Positions 8,041 to 16,411 of a stretch of DNA of 50,462 nucleotides are shown here, piece by piece; the first letter of the stretch is position 1; each line of letters begins with the position of its first letter. The DNA lies in contig CAZZFA010000034.1 of NCBI GenBank assembly GCA_964653435.1, positions 1-50,462 on the forward strand, written 5' to 3'. Source of the stretch: CAZMVY01 sp964653435. Lineage in GTDB: Bacteria; Planctomycetota; Phycisphaerae; UBA1845; PWPN01. Made by a program: the position numbers and the translations under genes. The notes beneath the pieces were generated by a model. That model searched no databases and had not been told where the DNA came from. It saw nothing but the letters and a program-made list of their open reading frames with translations.

Positions 8041-8925
8041 TCAGCCTGAACGCCGTGAATCGAGAACCCGGCGGATCGCAACGATGTGGGCCGGGCTTGT
8101 ACCGCAGCACCCCCCCACAATGTTCGCACCGGCGTCGATGAGCCGGGGGACCTTTGCGGCGAAGACCTCGGGGGTGTCCTTGTAGACCACCTTGCCGTCC
8201 TGCAACTCCGGCATGCCGGCGTTGGCCTTCACCCAGATCGGCAGGTCGGTCGCCTTTCGCAACAGCCTCGTGACGGTGATGTAGTTCTCGATGCCGGCGC
8301 CGCAGTTGCAGCCGACGATATCGGCGCCGGCCGCCGTAAGCTCCTCCGCCGCCTGCCTGGGGGTGACACCCATTACGGTCTGCGTCCGGTCCGGGCCGGA
8401 GTCATAGGTAAGACTCACGGCGACGGGGAGCGTCGTGTTTTCCCTGGCCGCACGAAGGGCGATCAGCGCCTCCGCCAGTTCCGTCATCGTTTCGCATATG
8501 ATCGCATCGACGCCGCCCTCGGCGAGGGCGATCGCCTGCGTCTTGAAGGCCTCGTACAACTCGTCTTCGCCGACCTCGCCCATCATGAGGATCCTGCCGG
8601 ACGGCCCGATTGAACCGAAGACATACGCCTTCCGGCCGGCGGCCTTGCGGCTGATCGCCGCGCCGGCGCGGCTGAACTCGGCCGCGCGGTCGCCGAATCC
8701 GTGCCGATCGAGGACGAAGCGATTCCCGCTGAATGTGTTCGTGAGGATGATCTGCGAGCCGGCCTCCACGTAGGCGGCGGCCACGGCCTCGACGACGTCC
8801 GGGTGCGAAATGTTCCATTCCTCACGGCAATACCCCGGCGGCACGCCGCGCTTGTCCAGCTCGGTTCCCCAGGCGCCGTCGGCGATCGTGACGCCGTCAC
8901 GCAGCTTCTTCACGTCGAGCGGCAT
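8041..8925 (-). CDS. homocysteine S-methyltransferase family protein
   Basis: A 294-residue TIM-barrel protein equivalent to the homocysteine-binding domain of cobalamin-dependent methionine synthase (MetH) or MmuM/BHMT. The N-terminus has the DGAWGTELDKRG substrate loop; zinc ligands are the Cys in VGCNCGAG (about 205) and the Cys pair in GGCCGTSP (about 273-274). It transfers a methyl group to homocysteine or a related thiol. There is no cobalamin or folate domain, so the methyl donor is unknown; it could pair with a separate corrinoid protein outside the window. ATG at 8925 has GGAGGT three bases upstream. It is cytoplasmic, lies 92 bp downstream of the squalene-synthase-like gene and could be cotranscribed. 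Confidence 0.85.
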   Translation of the reverse strand: MPLDVKKLRDGVTIADGAWGTELDKRGVPPGYCREEWNISHPDVVEAVAAAYVEAGSQIILTNTFSGNRFVLDRHGFGDRAAEFSRAGAAISRKAAGRKAYVFGSIGPSGRILMMGEVGEDELYEAFKTQAIALAEGGVDAIICETMTELAEALIALRAARENTTLPVAVSLTYDSGPDRTQTVMGVTPRQAAEELTAAGADIVGCNCGAGIENYITVTRLLRKATDLPIWVKANAGMPELQDGKVVYKDTPEVFAAKVPRLIDAGANIVGGCCGTSPAHIVAIRRVLDSRRSG

Positions 8926-9017
8926 AATACCTCCGATCCGTTCGCTCGGCGCCAGACTGCGGAAGGATTCGCAGCCGGCGACGCTGACGGCGAGTGTAGC
9001 AGAGCGCGGACGACCTG

Positions 9018-10064
9018 TCAGGGGGCGGCGTCGGCGAGCGGGGGAAGAAGCCGGCACAGACGCGCCCGTTCCTCGTCGTACCAGGCCCGGAGCGCCGCGT
9101 CATCACCCGCGTCGCGGCGGGATCGTGTCATGATCTCGTCGACGTCCTGTCGTGTGATTTTCGGGGTCTCGGTCGCGTCGAACCGCGCGGGCGCCGCCAC
9201 CACCACAGCGAGCGTCCGCACGGCCATGAAAAGCGCCCCCAGGCAGAACGTGCGAATGCCCGTCGCGCCGGGCGGCCATGTGATCGCGTAGCGGAAGGCG
9301 GCATCGAGCCACTTCAGGGCATACGCGACCAGCCAGTGCCGCATCGGCGCGGGCATCGTGCCGTCGAGCAGCGAATCCGCCTCGACGCCCAGCGTCGCCG
9401 CCAGATCGCGCGGCATGTACGATACGCCGCGGCTCAGATCGGCCCGCTGATCCTTCAGCACGTTGGTCATCTGCAGGCCGAGCCCGAACTCGATGCCCTG
9501 TTCGATGAGAGACGGCGGCGGCTCCGCGGCGCCCCCGTACACGTGCCGCCAGTACAGACGCGTCAGCATGCGCCCGACGACGCCCGCCACGTAGTAGCAG
9601 TATCGCTCCAGGTCGTCCATGCCGCCCAGGCTCATCGGACCGGCGTCCGACGCCCCGCCGCAGAGGGTCTGCCGCATGCCGCCGATCATCTCCAGGACGC
9701 ATTCCCGGATTACCGCGCGGTCCGCCTCGGGAAACGAGTCGAAGGCGGCGAAGACCGCGGCCGCCTCGTCCATGAGCCGCCGGTGATCCGCATCGAGCGC
9801 CCAGCCGCTCGTCAGCGACGCCAACTCGCGAAGCCGTGCCTCCCGGGGCATCTCCTCGAAGGCCCCCGCCAGCGCGTCGAACGCCCGAAGCCGGCGCTCG
9901 ATCGGCACATGCTCCACATCCTCCACGGTGTCGGCGATCCGGCAAAGCAGATACGCGCAGCCTACCTCCTCGCGCAGCGGAACCGGCAGCTCCGGAATGA
10001 GCAGCGCGAACGTCCGCGAGACGCCCGGCAACATCTGTTCGCAAAGCTGAATCGGCGTGCACAT
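9018..10064 (-). CDS. squalene synthase-like (squalene/phytoene synthase family)
   Basis: A 348-residue all-helical head-to-head prenyl transferase. The first Asp-rich motif is DTVED (Asp45-Asp49) in LLCRIADTVEDVE; the second is the NVLKDQRAD segment near residue 190, both binding Mg-diphosphate. The VSRTFALLIPELP start and LLCRIADTVED context look more like squalene synthase than CrtB phytoene synthase, so condensation of two farnesyl diphosphates is favoured; the product is inferred. ATG at 10064 starts directly before the conserved region, and upstream open sequence lacks family features. A hydrophobic stretch near 285-310 may touch the membrane. No hopanoid, sterol or carotenoid cyclase gene is nearby. 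Confidence 0.85.
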   Translation of the reverse strand: MCTPIQLCEQMLPGVSRTFALLIPELPVPLREEVGCAYLLCRIADTVEDVEHVPIERRLRAFDALAGAFEEMPREARLRELASLTSGWALDADHRRLMDEAAAVFAAFDSFPEADRAVIRECVLEMIGGMRQTLCGGASDAGPMSLGGMDDLERYCYYVAGVVGRMLTRLYWRHVYGGAAEPPPSLIEQGIEFGLGLQMTNVLKDQRADLSRGVSYMPRDLAATLGVEADSLLDGTMPAPMRHWLVAYALKWLDAAFRYAITWPPGATGIRTFCLGALFMAVRTLAVVVAAPARFDATETPKITRQDVDEIMTRSRRDAGDDAALRAWYDEERARLCRLLPPLADAAP

Positions 10065-10262
10065 GGGAACGCGTCGGCACGTCCACTTCGCCGGGCGGGC
10101 CGCGCCTCGGTCTGCCCGGCGAGCGTCGAAGGCCCGGCGCGACGACCCCCGTCGCACCGCGACGCACCGATCATTGTACGCGGTCCACGGCGGATTGGCA
10201 CAGCCTGCCGCCGACGTGCGGGAAGGCAACCATTGCACCGGACGGGAATCACCCGTGCCGCG

Positions 10263-11372
10263 TCATGCGGAACCCGGCACGCGCGCGGTCGACTCGCGTA
10301 CGATGAGCTTCGTGGGAAGCATCTGCACACGGGGCGACGGCTCCGTCCGGTTCATCAACGCGGTCAGACGTTCCACCGCCAGCCGCGCCATCTGCTCCAG
10401 CGGCTGCCGAACGGTGGTCAGCGGCGGATTGAGCAGCGAGGCCGACCGCGGATCATCGAACGCGACCAGCGACAGATCGTGCGGGATTCGCAACCCGATC
10501 TCCCGGGCGACCTCGAGCACTTCCAGGGCGAGCATGTAGCCCGCCGCGAAGACGGCCGTCGGACGAAGCGGCCCGCGCAGCAGCGCCGCCAGTCGGCTCC
10601 GCGTCCCCGCCGTCATCTCCGCCCGCTCCGAGTTCAGGATGTACTCGTCGCGGATCGGCAGCTCGCGCTCGCGCATCTCCGCCAGGTATCCGTTGAAGCG
10701 ATGCAACGCATTGGTCGCGGCAAGGCGGCCGTTGATGATGGCAATGTCGCGATGCCCCAACTGGGCAAGGTGGCGCACGGCCTCCCGCGCGCCGCCCTCG
10801 TTCTCCGAATCCACGCAGTGCAGCGACGTGTCGCGCGACGACCCGCCCAGGACGACGATCGGCGTGCTCTTGGCAACCGCCTCGAGCATCGCGAAGGTCT
10901 CGCGGAACGGATGGAAGCAGATAAAGCCGTCGGCCAGCAGGTTCGGAATCGCCGCCGGGCTGTTCTGCCGCTGGATGAACAGCTCGACGCCCGGATCGTC
11001 CGCGCACGCCGCCTGCCGAAGGCCGTGAAGCAACGCACCGTGGTAGTAGTCGCCAAGATGCACGCCCTCGTCGAGCAACAACCCGACACGATAGCAGGCC
11101 TTGGCGGCCACGCTCGCCTCGAAGTCGTCGCGCACGAAGGTGCCGCGTCCGCGAAGGCGATCCAGCCACCCTTCCGCCACCAGACATTGAATCGCCTTGT
11201 GCGCAGTAATCAGACTGACGGACAGACTCTGACTGATCTCGTGCGTACTGGGCAGCTTCGACCCGCGCGGAAACGTCCCGCGCTGAATCGCATCGATCAG
11301 AATCGTCTTGGCCTGGACGTACCGAGGCACAGGACTACGCAAGTCAACTTGTCGCAACGGCGGAGCCACCAT
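10263..11372 (-). CDS. GntR-HTH / LacI-type ligand-binding hybrid transcriptional regulator
   Basis: A 369-residue regulator with an N-terminal GntR winged helix (about 15-80, with LPSTHEISQSLSVSLITAHKAI and GWLDRLRGRGTFV) fused to a LacI/periplasmic-binding-type effector domain (about 93-365, with FDDPRSASLLNPPLTTVRQP near the end). This is the AraR-like architecture, usually a sugar-responsive repressor. The ligand is unknown. ATG at 11372 has no Shine-Dalgarno sequence and sits six bases after a candidate -10, so a leaderless mRNA is predicted. Palindromes overlapping its promoter suggest autoregulation. It is divergent from thrS across about 720 bp. Confidence 0.85.
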   Translation of the reverse strand: MVAPPLRQVDLRSPVPRYVQAKTILIDAIQRGTFPRGSKLPSTHEISQSLSVSLITAHKAIQCLVAEGWLDRLRGRGTFVRDDFEASVAAKACYRVGLLLDEGVHLGDYYHGALLHGLRQAACADDPGVELFIQRQNSPAAIPNLLADGFICFHPFRETFAMLEAVAKSTPIVVLGGSSRDTSLHCVDSENEGGAREAVRHLAQLGHRDIAIINGRLAATNALHRFNGYLAEMRERELPIRDEYILNSERAEMTAGTRSRLAALLRGPLRPTAVFAAGYMLALEVLEVAREIGLRIPHDLSLVAFDDPRSASLLNPPLTTVRQPLEQMARLAVERLTALMNRTEPSPRVQMLPTKLIVRESTARVPGSA

Positions 11373-11407
11373 GCATGCATTATTATATAATCCAACCGCC
11401 TTGTCAA
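11372..11407 (-). promoter_or_regulatory. promoter with overlapping palindromes, predicted leaderless
   Basis: On the minus strand TTGACA (11407-11402) is followed 17 bases later by AATAAT (11384-11379); an alternative TATAAT (11387-11382) is only 14 bases away. The predicted start falls at the ATG (11372). Two palindromes overlap: ATTATATAAT (11382-11391) and TGCATGCA (11372-11379), good candidates for an operator bound by the regulator itself. Confidence 0.6.
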
Positions 11408-12093
11408 CCGAATTCCGACATCAGCGCAGACAAAGATAGCGCCTGTCCCGTTCGCCAAGGCAAATAGCGATCGCTACCGCAAGCAGGACGCCCATTGCAG
11501 GCAACCCGACGCATCCGCCGAACCATCCACAGCGCGCCGCTCTGTCGGAATACGAACAAACCCACCGCCACAGCTTACCGATCATCCGTGTCTTTCGCAA
11601 CCCCCTGCCAGGATAAGCACTTGGCTTGCTCGCGACTCCTACCACGGACATCGGCCGCCAGGCGATTCCGGCTTGACAACGACTTCGAAAAGTCGGTTGC
11701 CCCCCTTCCTGCCGCCGGACGACGAAGCCCCGCTCGGCGGGCGGCCAGCGAGGGCGCCGGGACGAGCGGCAGACCGGTCAATCCCAGAGCCTGCGCATCC
11801 GGTCCTGCACGGCCGCCGGAGCATACGACGCGCACCGGAAATTCTTCGACCTTGACGCGACCGGCCTTCCTCCGGTATGAAACAGGTACGAGGTTCCGCC
11901 CGTAGCGTATTCCGGCCCGTCGGGGTCGGCCTGCGGCGGGCGGACTCAAACAGTCCGAGAGTCTTTGGTAGAACCAGCGGCATGGATTCCGCAACGCGCA
12001 CAACGCCATGATCGTCTCGCCGGCCGGGTACATCCCGTCGCGTCGAGCCCGTGCGTTTGCGGACGCCGTGCCGCTGGTTCTTTGCGTAGCATT
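11408..12093. other. intergenic region between the regulator and thrS
   Basis: About 690 bp without a convincing gene. A small hairpin, CGACTT CGAA AAGTCG, lies near 11681-11696. A minus-strand open frame at 11421-11651 has a hydrophobic stretch but no ribosome-binding site or family match. No T-box or other known riboswitch element ahead of thrS was recognised. Confidence 0.5.
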
Positions 12094-14046
12094 ATGCCGA
12101 ACGTAACGCTTCCTGACGGATCGCAGATCGCCGTTGCCCAGGGCGCCACCTTCGCCGATGTGGCCGCCCGGATCGGCCCCCGGCTGGCAAAAGCGGCAAT
12201 CGCCGCCGTGGTCGACGGCCAGATTGTCGATCTCAGCCGACCGGTCGATCGCGATTGCCGGGTGCGCATCCTGACGCCGCAGGCAGACGATCCGGAGAGC
12301 CTTCAGGTGCTGCGCCACAGTTGCGCGCACGTGATGGCCGAGGCCGTTTGCCGGCGTTTCCCCGGGGCACGGCTGGTGTACGGGCCGGCTGTCGACAACG
12401 GGTTCTACTATGACATCGACCTCGATCGCCCGATCACGCCGGAGGACTTCGCCGCGATCGAAGAGACGATGAGCGAGATCGTCCGCGCGGACAAGCCGTT
12501 CACGCGGATCGACATGCCCCGCGAGCAGGCGATGGAGAAGCTGCGCCGCGAAGGCAACCGGTACAAGATCGACAACGCCGAGCGGGCCGACGGCGAGACG
12601 CTGAGCTTCTACGTGACCGGGACGCGGCCGGGGGAGGATTTCGAGGACCTCTGCCGCGGACCGCACGTGCCGAGCACGGGGCGGATCGGCGCGTTCAAGA
12701 TCATGCAGGTCAGCGGCGCCTTCTACCGGGGTGACGCAAACGAGAAGCAGCTCCAGCGCGTGTACGGCACCGCCTGGCCGGACAAGAAGTCGCTCGACGA
12801 ATACCTCGCCCGCCTTGAGGAAGCCCGCAAGCGCGACCACCGCCACCTCGGCACGGAGCTGGGGCTCTATGTGATCGACCCGCAGGTCGGGCCGGGTATG
12901 GTGCTGTGGAAGCCCAAGGGGTCGGTCATCCGGCGGGAGCTGGAGGAGTTCATCCGGGCGGAGCTGATCCGACTGGGATACTCTCCGGTGTATACCCCGC
13001 ACGTGGGGCGGCTCGACCTGTATCGAACAAGCGGGCACTACCCGTACTACAAGGATTCGCAGTTCGCGCCGATCACCATGCCGGACGGCGAGGAGCTTCT
13101 GCTCAAGCCGATGAACTGCCCTCATCACATCAAGATCTACCAGTCCGATCCGCACAGCTACCGGGACCTGCCGGTGCGGCTGGCGGAGTTCGGCACGGTG
13201 TACCGCTATGAGCAGTCGGGCGAGTTGACGGGCATGACCCGCGTCCGCGGCTTCACACAGGACGATGCCCACATCTTCTGCACCCCGCAGCAGCTCCCCG
13301 AGGAGCTGGACCGCTGCCTGGGGCTGGTCCGCACGGCGTTGGACACGCTCGGCCTGACGGACTACCGGGTGCGGATCGGGCTTCGCGACCCCTCGAGCGA
13401 CAAGTACGTCGGGGGCGATGCGGTCTGGGCGCAGGCCGAGGAGGCCGTACGATCGGCCGCGCGGAACGCCGGGCTGCGGGCGAGCGAGGAAAAGGGCGAA
13501 GCGGCTTTCTACGGTCCGAAAATCGACTTCGTCGTCCGGGACTGCATCGGGCGGGAATGGCAGCTCGGGACGGTTCAGGTGGACTACAATCTGCCGGAGC
13601 GGTTCGGCCTGGAATACATCGGTGCGGACAACGCGCCGCACAGGCCGGTGATGATCCACCGGGCGCCGTTCGGCAGCCTGGAGCGATTCGTTGCGATCCT
13701 GATCGAGCATTTTGCCGGGGCGTTTCCCGTGTGGCTGGCGCCGGTGCAGGTGGTGGTGGCGTCGGTCAGCGAGAAGAGCGAGGAATACGCCCGGCGGGTG
13801 GCGCGCGAGCTCTCGGCGGCCGGGCTGCGGTGCGAGCTGGACGTCTCGCCCGAGAAGATCGGGCCGAAGAAGCACCGCGCACGACAACAGAAGGTACCGT
13901 ATACTCTGGTGGTCGGAGAGAAGGAGGCGGCCGTCGAGGCCGTCAACGTGAACGACCGGCAAGGAAAGACGATCGGCACCGTCCCGCTGGCGCAGTTCAT
14001 CGCGGACTGCCGGGAAGAGGTGCGGTCGAGAAGGCTGGGCAAATAA
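12094..14046 (+). CDS. thrS: threonyl-tRNA synthetase
   Basis: A 650-residue class II synthetase that charges tRNA-Thr. Domain order is complete: N-terminal TGS domain (1-60, MPNVTLPDGSQIAVAQG), the HxxxH editing/SAD region (HSCAHVMAEAV near 75), the catalytic core with MNCPHH (about 340) and motif 2 TRVRGFTQDDAHIFC (about 383), motif 3 HRAPFGSLERF (about 522), and the anticodon-binding domain (about 545-650, ending in EKIGPKKHRARQQKVPY). Length fits the family. ATG at 12094 begins the TGS domain; the frame is open upstream but lacks family features. It is followed 24 bases later by infC, as in many bacteria. Confidence 0.97.
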   Translation: MPNVTLPDGSQIAVAQGATFADVAARIGPRLAKAAIAAVVDGQIVDLSRPVDRDCRVRILTPQADDPESLQVLRHSCAHVMAEAVCRRFPGARLVYGPAVDNGFYYDIDLDRPITPEDFAAIEETMSEIVRADKPFTRIDMPREQAMEKLRREGNRYKIDNAERADGETLSFYVTGTRPGEDFEDLCRGPHVPSTGRIGAFKIMQVSGAFYRGDANEKQLQRVYGTAWPDKKSLDEYLARLEEARKRDHRHLGTELGLYVIDPQVGPGMVLWKPKGSVIRRELEEFIRAELIRLGYSPVYTPHVGRLDLYRTSGHYPYYKDSQFAPITMPDGEELLLKPMNCPHHIKIYQSDPHSYRDLPVRLAEFGTVYRYEQSGELTGMTRVRGFTQDDAHIFCTPQQLPEELDRCLGLVRTALDTLGLTDYRVRIGLRDPSSDKYVGGDAVWAQAEEAVRSAARNAGLRASEEKGEAAFYGPKIDFVVRDCIGREWQLGTVQVDYNLPERFGLEYIGADNAPHRPVMIHRAPFGSLERFVAILIEHFAGAFPVWLAPVQVVVASVSEKSEEYARRVARELSAAGLRCELDVSPEKIGPKKHRARQQKVPYTLVVGEKEAAVEAVNVNDRQGKTIGTVPLAQFIADCREEVRSRRLGK

Positions 14047-14053
14047 CGACAGA

Positions 14054-14066
14054 AAGGAAGGTGATC
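14054..14066 (+). promoter_or_regulatory. extended ribosome-binding site of infC
   Basis: AAGGAAGGTGATC contains GGTGATC, which pairs perfectly with the usual 16S rRNA 3' end, plus an upstream AAGGA. It ends four bases before the ATC codon at 14071 and supports that non-standard start. Confidence 0.7.
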
Positions 14067-14070
14067 GCCC

Positions 14071-14715
14071 ATCGCACAGAACTTGCGTTGCAATGAGCAG
14101 ATCCGGCTCTCGCCGATCCGACTCATTGACGAGAACAACGGCCAGGTCGGCGTCATTTCCACGGACGAAGCGCTTCGCCGCGCCCGAGAGGCCGGGCTGG
14201 ATCTCGTGGAGGTGGCCCCCACCGAGCGGCCTCCTGTCTGCCGTATCATGGATTACGGCAAGTGGAAGTATCAACAGAAGAAGAAACACAAGACGCACCA
14301 TCGCGAGCAGCAGCTCAAGGAAGTGCGCCTGTCGCCCAAGACGGACGACCACGACAAGCAGATCAAGGTGAACCGCGCGCGCGAGTTCCTCGCGCAGGGC
14401 GACAAGGTGCAGTTCACGATGATCTTTCGAGGACGGGAACGCTTCCACCAGGACCGCGGGTTGGCCATCTTCCGGGCCATTGTCGAGTCCTTCGGCGAAA
14501 TGGCCAAGATCGAGCGCCCGCCGAAGATGGAAGGGCGGCGAATGACCATGGTCCTCGCGCCGGACAAGCCGGCCGCCCGGCCGAAGCCCGCCGCGGGCAA
14601 ACCGAACGTCGCCCCGGCGAAGCCCGCGCAGGCCGCTTCGACGCCGGAGCCGTCCGCGGCGCCCCCGGCGACGGGGAGCATCGCGGAGCAGCAGCCCTCC
14701 GCGGGAATGAGCTGA
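14071..14715 (+). CDS. infC: translation initiation factor IF-3 (AUC start codon)
   Basis: A 214-residue IF-3, which binds the 30S subunit, prevents premature 50S joining and proofreads start codons. The N-domain carries NEQIRLSPIRLIDENNGQ, the linker contains YGKWKYQQKKKHKTHHREQQ, and the C-domain runs to about 165 (PPKMEGRRMTMVL). A Pro/Ala-rich tail of about 45 residues follows, longer than standard IF-3. No ATG or GTG precedes the N-domain; the likely start is ATC at 14071 (encoding the family-like IAQNLRCNEQIR, with Met at the first position). A TTG at 14083 is the only conventional alternative. AUU/AUC starts are known for infC and underlie its autoregulation. Confidence 0.93.
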   Translation: MAQNLRCNEQIRLSPIRLIDENNGQVGVISTDEALRRAREAGLDLVEVAPTERPPVCRIMDYGKWKYQQKKKHKTHHREQQLKEVRLSPKTDDHDKQIKVNRAREFLAQGDKVQFTMIFRGRERFHQDRGLAIFRAIVESFGEMAKIERPPKMEGRRMTMVLAPDKPAARPKPAAGKPNVAPAKPAQAASTPEPSAAPPATGSIAEQQPSAGMS

Positions 14716-14716
14716 C

Positions 14717-15712
14717 GTGGCAGACAGGCCCGGGCCACCGAGGGAAGTGGCGCACGCGATCGATCAGGCGCGCCGGCCCCTGATCGTCGGGCATGTGCGT
14801 CCCGACGCGGACTGCCTCGGGGCGATGTGCGCGCTGGCGCTCTCGCTCGGGCACGACGGGCGGTGCGAACCACGGCTCTATTATCGCGCCGATCAGGTAT
14901 CCGGGCGGCTGGCCTTTCTGGCCGCCCTTGCGCAATACCCCGTCGCTCCGCCGGAACAGTGCCGCTCGTGCGACGCGGTGATCGTCCTCGATACGGCCCA
15001 GAGCGGCCGTGCCGCCTCCGACCCGCCGCTGGCCGAGCTGGCCGCCGCGGGCGTGCCGGTCATCAACATCGATCACCACGTCGACAACCCCGGCTTCGGC
15101 ACCGTGAACTGGGTGGTGCCGGAGGCCGGCAGCACAAGCGAGCTGGTGTACTGCCTGCTCGCATCGATGCGGATGCCGATCTCGCCGGTGGTCGCCTCGC
15201 TGCTCTACGCGGGGATCCACGCGGACACGGTCGGCTTTTCGCTGCCCAATACGACGGCGGAAACGCTGCGGACGGCCGCAGCGCTGGTTGCCGCCGGGGC
15301 GAACGTGGGCGACCTCTGCGAGCGGCTGTGCCGGTCACAGTCCCGCGGGGAGTTCGACCTCGCGAGGATCATCTACGACAACACGCGCCTCACGCCCGAC
15401 GGGCTGATCGCCTACAGCACCGCTTCGCACGAGGAAATCACCGGCGCGGGCTGCGGCCCGGCCGACATCGACGAACAGGTTGCCATCCCCCGGTCGCTCA
15501 AGGGGATCCGCATGGCCATCCTCTTCACGGAGGGCAAGCCGGGGCGGGTGCGTATCAACTTCCGGGGCGAAGGCGGCACGAACGTGCTGGAGCTGGCGCG
15601 CGAGCTGGGCGGCGGCGGACACGCCACCTCCGCCGGCGCGATCGTGAACGGTTCGCTTCCGCAGGTGGTCCCCGACGTCCTCGAACGGGCCGCGCGAAGG
15701 CTGCGAAGCTGA
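14717..15712 (+). CDS. DHH-family phosphoesterase (NrnA-like oligoribonuclease/pAp phosphatase)
   Basis: A 331-residue DHH/DHHA1 protein. The DHH domain shows HVRPDADCLGA (about 26-36), DTAQSGR (about 92) and INIDHHVDN (about 116-124), the Mn-binding motifs. The DHHA1 domain ends with the GGGGHATSAGA motif (about 302-312). NrnA proteins degrade short oligoribonucleotides and dephosphorylate pAp; substrate is inferred from architecture. It starts at GTG 14717 immediately after the infC stop (TGACGTG), so it is coupled to infC. In many genomes rpmI-rplT occupies this place. Confidence 0.88.
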   Translation: MADRPGPPREVAHAIDQARRPLIVGHVRPDADCLGAMCALALSLGHDGRCEPRLYYRADQVSGRLAFLAALAQYPVAPPEQCRSCDAVIVLDTAQSGRAASDPPLAELAAAGVPVINIDHHVDNPGFGTVNWVVPEAGSTSELVYCLLASMRMPISPVVASLLYAGIHADTVGFSLPNTTAETLRTAAALVAAGANVGDLCERLCRSQSRGEFDLARIIYDNTRLTPDGLIAYSTASHEEITGAGCGPADIDEQVAIPRSLKGIRMAILFTEGKPGRVRINFRGEGGTNVLELARELGGGGHATSAGAIVNGSLPQVVPDVLERAARRLRS

Positions 15713-15750
15713 TCGCGCCGTCGGCGCGCCGCCTTCCGGCGCGGCGGCGG

Positions 15751-16338
15751 TCAGCTTGGCGGCAGCGGGACGGCCGGTGCCGGGGCAACCGGGGACGCCG
15801 CCGCCTTGCGGATGCGCGAGCGTTTCGGCGTCGGGGCGGCGTGGGCCGGCTCGGCCTGCGTGGAACGCGGCATGGCGATCACGCCGGTCCGCGAGAGCTG
15901 CTTGATCCCGTACGGCCGGCACAGCTCGACGAAGGCCTCGATCTTGTCCTCGGGGCCGGCCAGTTGGAGGATGACCGCGCTGGGCCCCACGTCCACGACG
16001 CTGCCGCGGAAGATCTCCGTGAGCTGCCGCAACTCGGCGCGGCGCTCCGGCGGGCAGTGCACCTGCACGAGGACAAGGTCGCGTTCCACACACTGCTGCT
16101 CGCTCAGATCGCGGACCTTCACGACGGTGACGATCTTGCCGAGCTGTTTGCGGATCTGTTCGAGCGTGGCATCATCCCCGTGGGTGACGATGACCATGCG
16201 CGACAGAGCCGGGTCCTCCGTCCGGCCGACGACGAGCGAGTCGATGTTGAAGCCGCGGGCGGCGAACATGCCCGCGATATGGGCGAGGACGCCCGGCTGA
16301 TTCTGAACGAGCACGGTGAAAATGTGTTTGCGTTCCAT
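15751..16338 (-). CDS. ilvN: acetolactate synthase small (regulatory) subunit
   Basis: A 195-residue ACT-domain regulator that binds IlvB and confers valine feedback control in branched-chain amino acid synthesis. The first ACT domain (about 5-75) begins HIFTVLVQNQPGVLAHIAGMFAARGFNIDSL, followed by the C-terminal domain (about 80-160). The tail after about 160 is Ala/Pro-rich and not conserved. ATG at 16338 has AAAGGA upstream. It is separated from ilvB by a DUF502 gene and a minisatellite, whereas the two subunits are usually adjacent. It is convergent with the DHH phosphoesterase, 38 bp away. Confidence 0.93.
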   Translation of the reverse strand: MERKHIFTVLVQNQPGVLAHIAGMFAARGFNIDSLVVGRTEDPALSRMVIVTHGDDATLEQIRKQLGKIVTVVKVRDLSEQQCVERDLVLVQVHCPPERRAELRQLTEIFRGSVVDVGPSAVILQLAGPEDKIEAFVELCRPYGIKQLSRTGVIAMPRSTQAEPAHAAPTPKRSRIRKAAASPVAPAPAVPLPPS

Positions 16339-16411
16339 GGATTCCTTTCATCCTTCCGCAAGGCATCACGGCATTCACGGATTCCTCCGCCGCGCAGGCG
16401 GCTCCGTGCGT

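Noticed and set aside
9336..11390. 684-codon plus-strand open frame
   Set aside because: Antisense to the squalene-synthase-like and regulator genes, both with clear family motifs on the minus strand.
11421..11651. 76-codon minus-strand frame with a hydrophobic stretch
   Set aside because: No ribosome-binding site, no family match, and Arg-rich flanks; membrane-like sequence of this length arises by chance.
12050..12093. T-box or leader riboswitch before thrS
   Set aside because: No T-box consensus or specifier-loop layout could be found.
11575..14448. 957-codon minus-strand open frame
   Set aside because: It lies antisense to thrS and infC, is Arg/Leu/Val/His-rich, has no domain, and exists because GC-rich genes leave the opposite strand free of stops.
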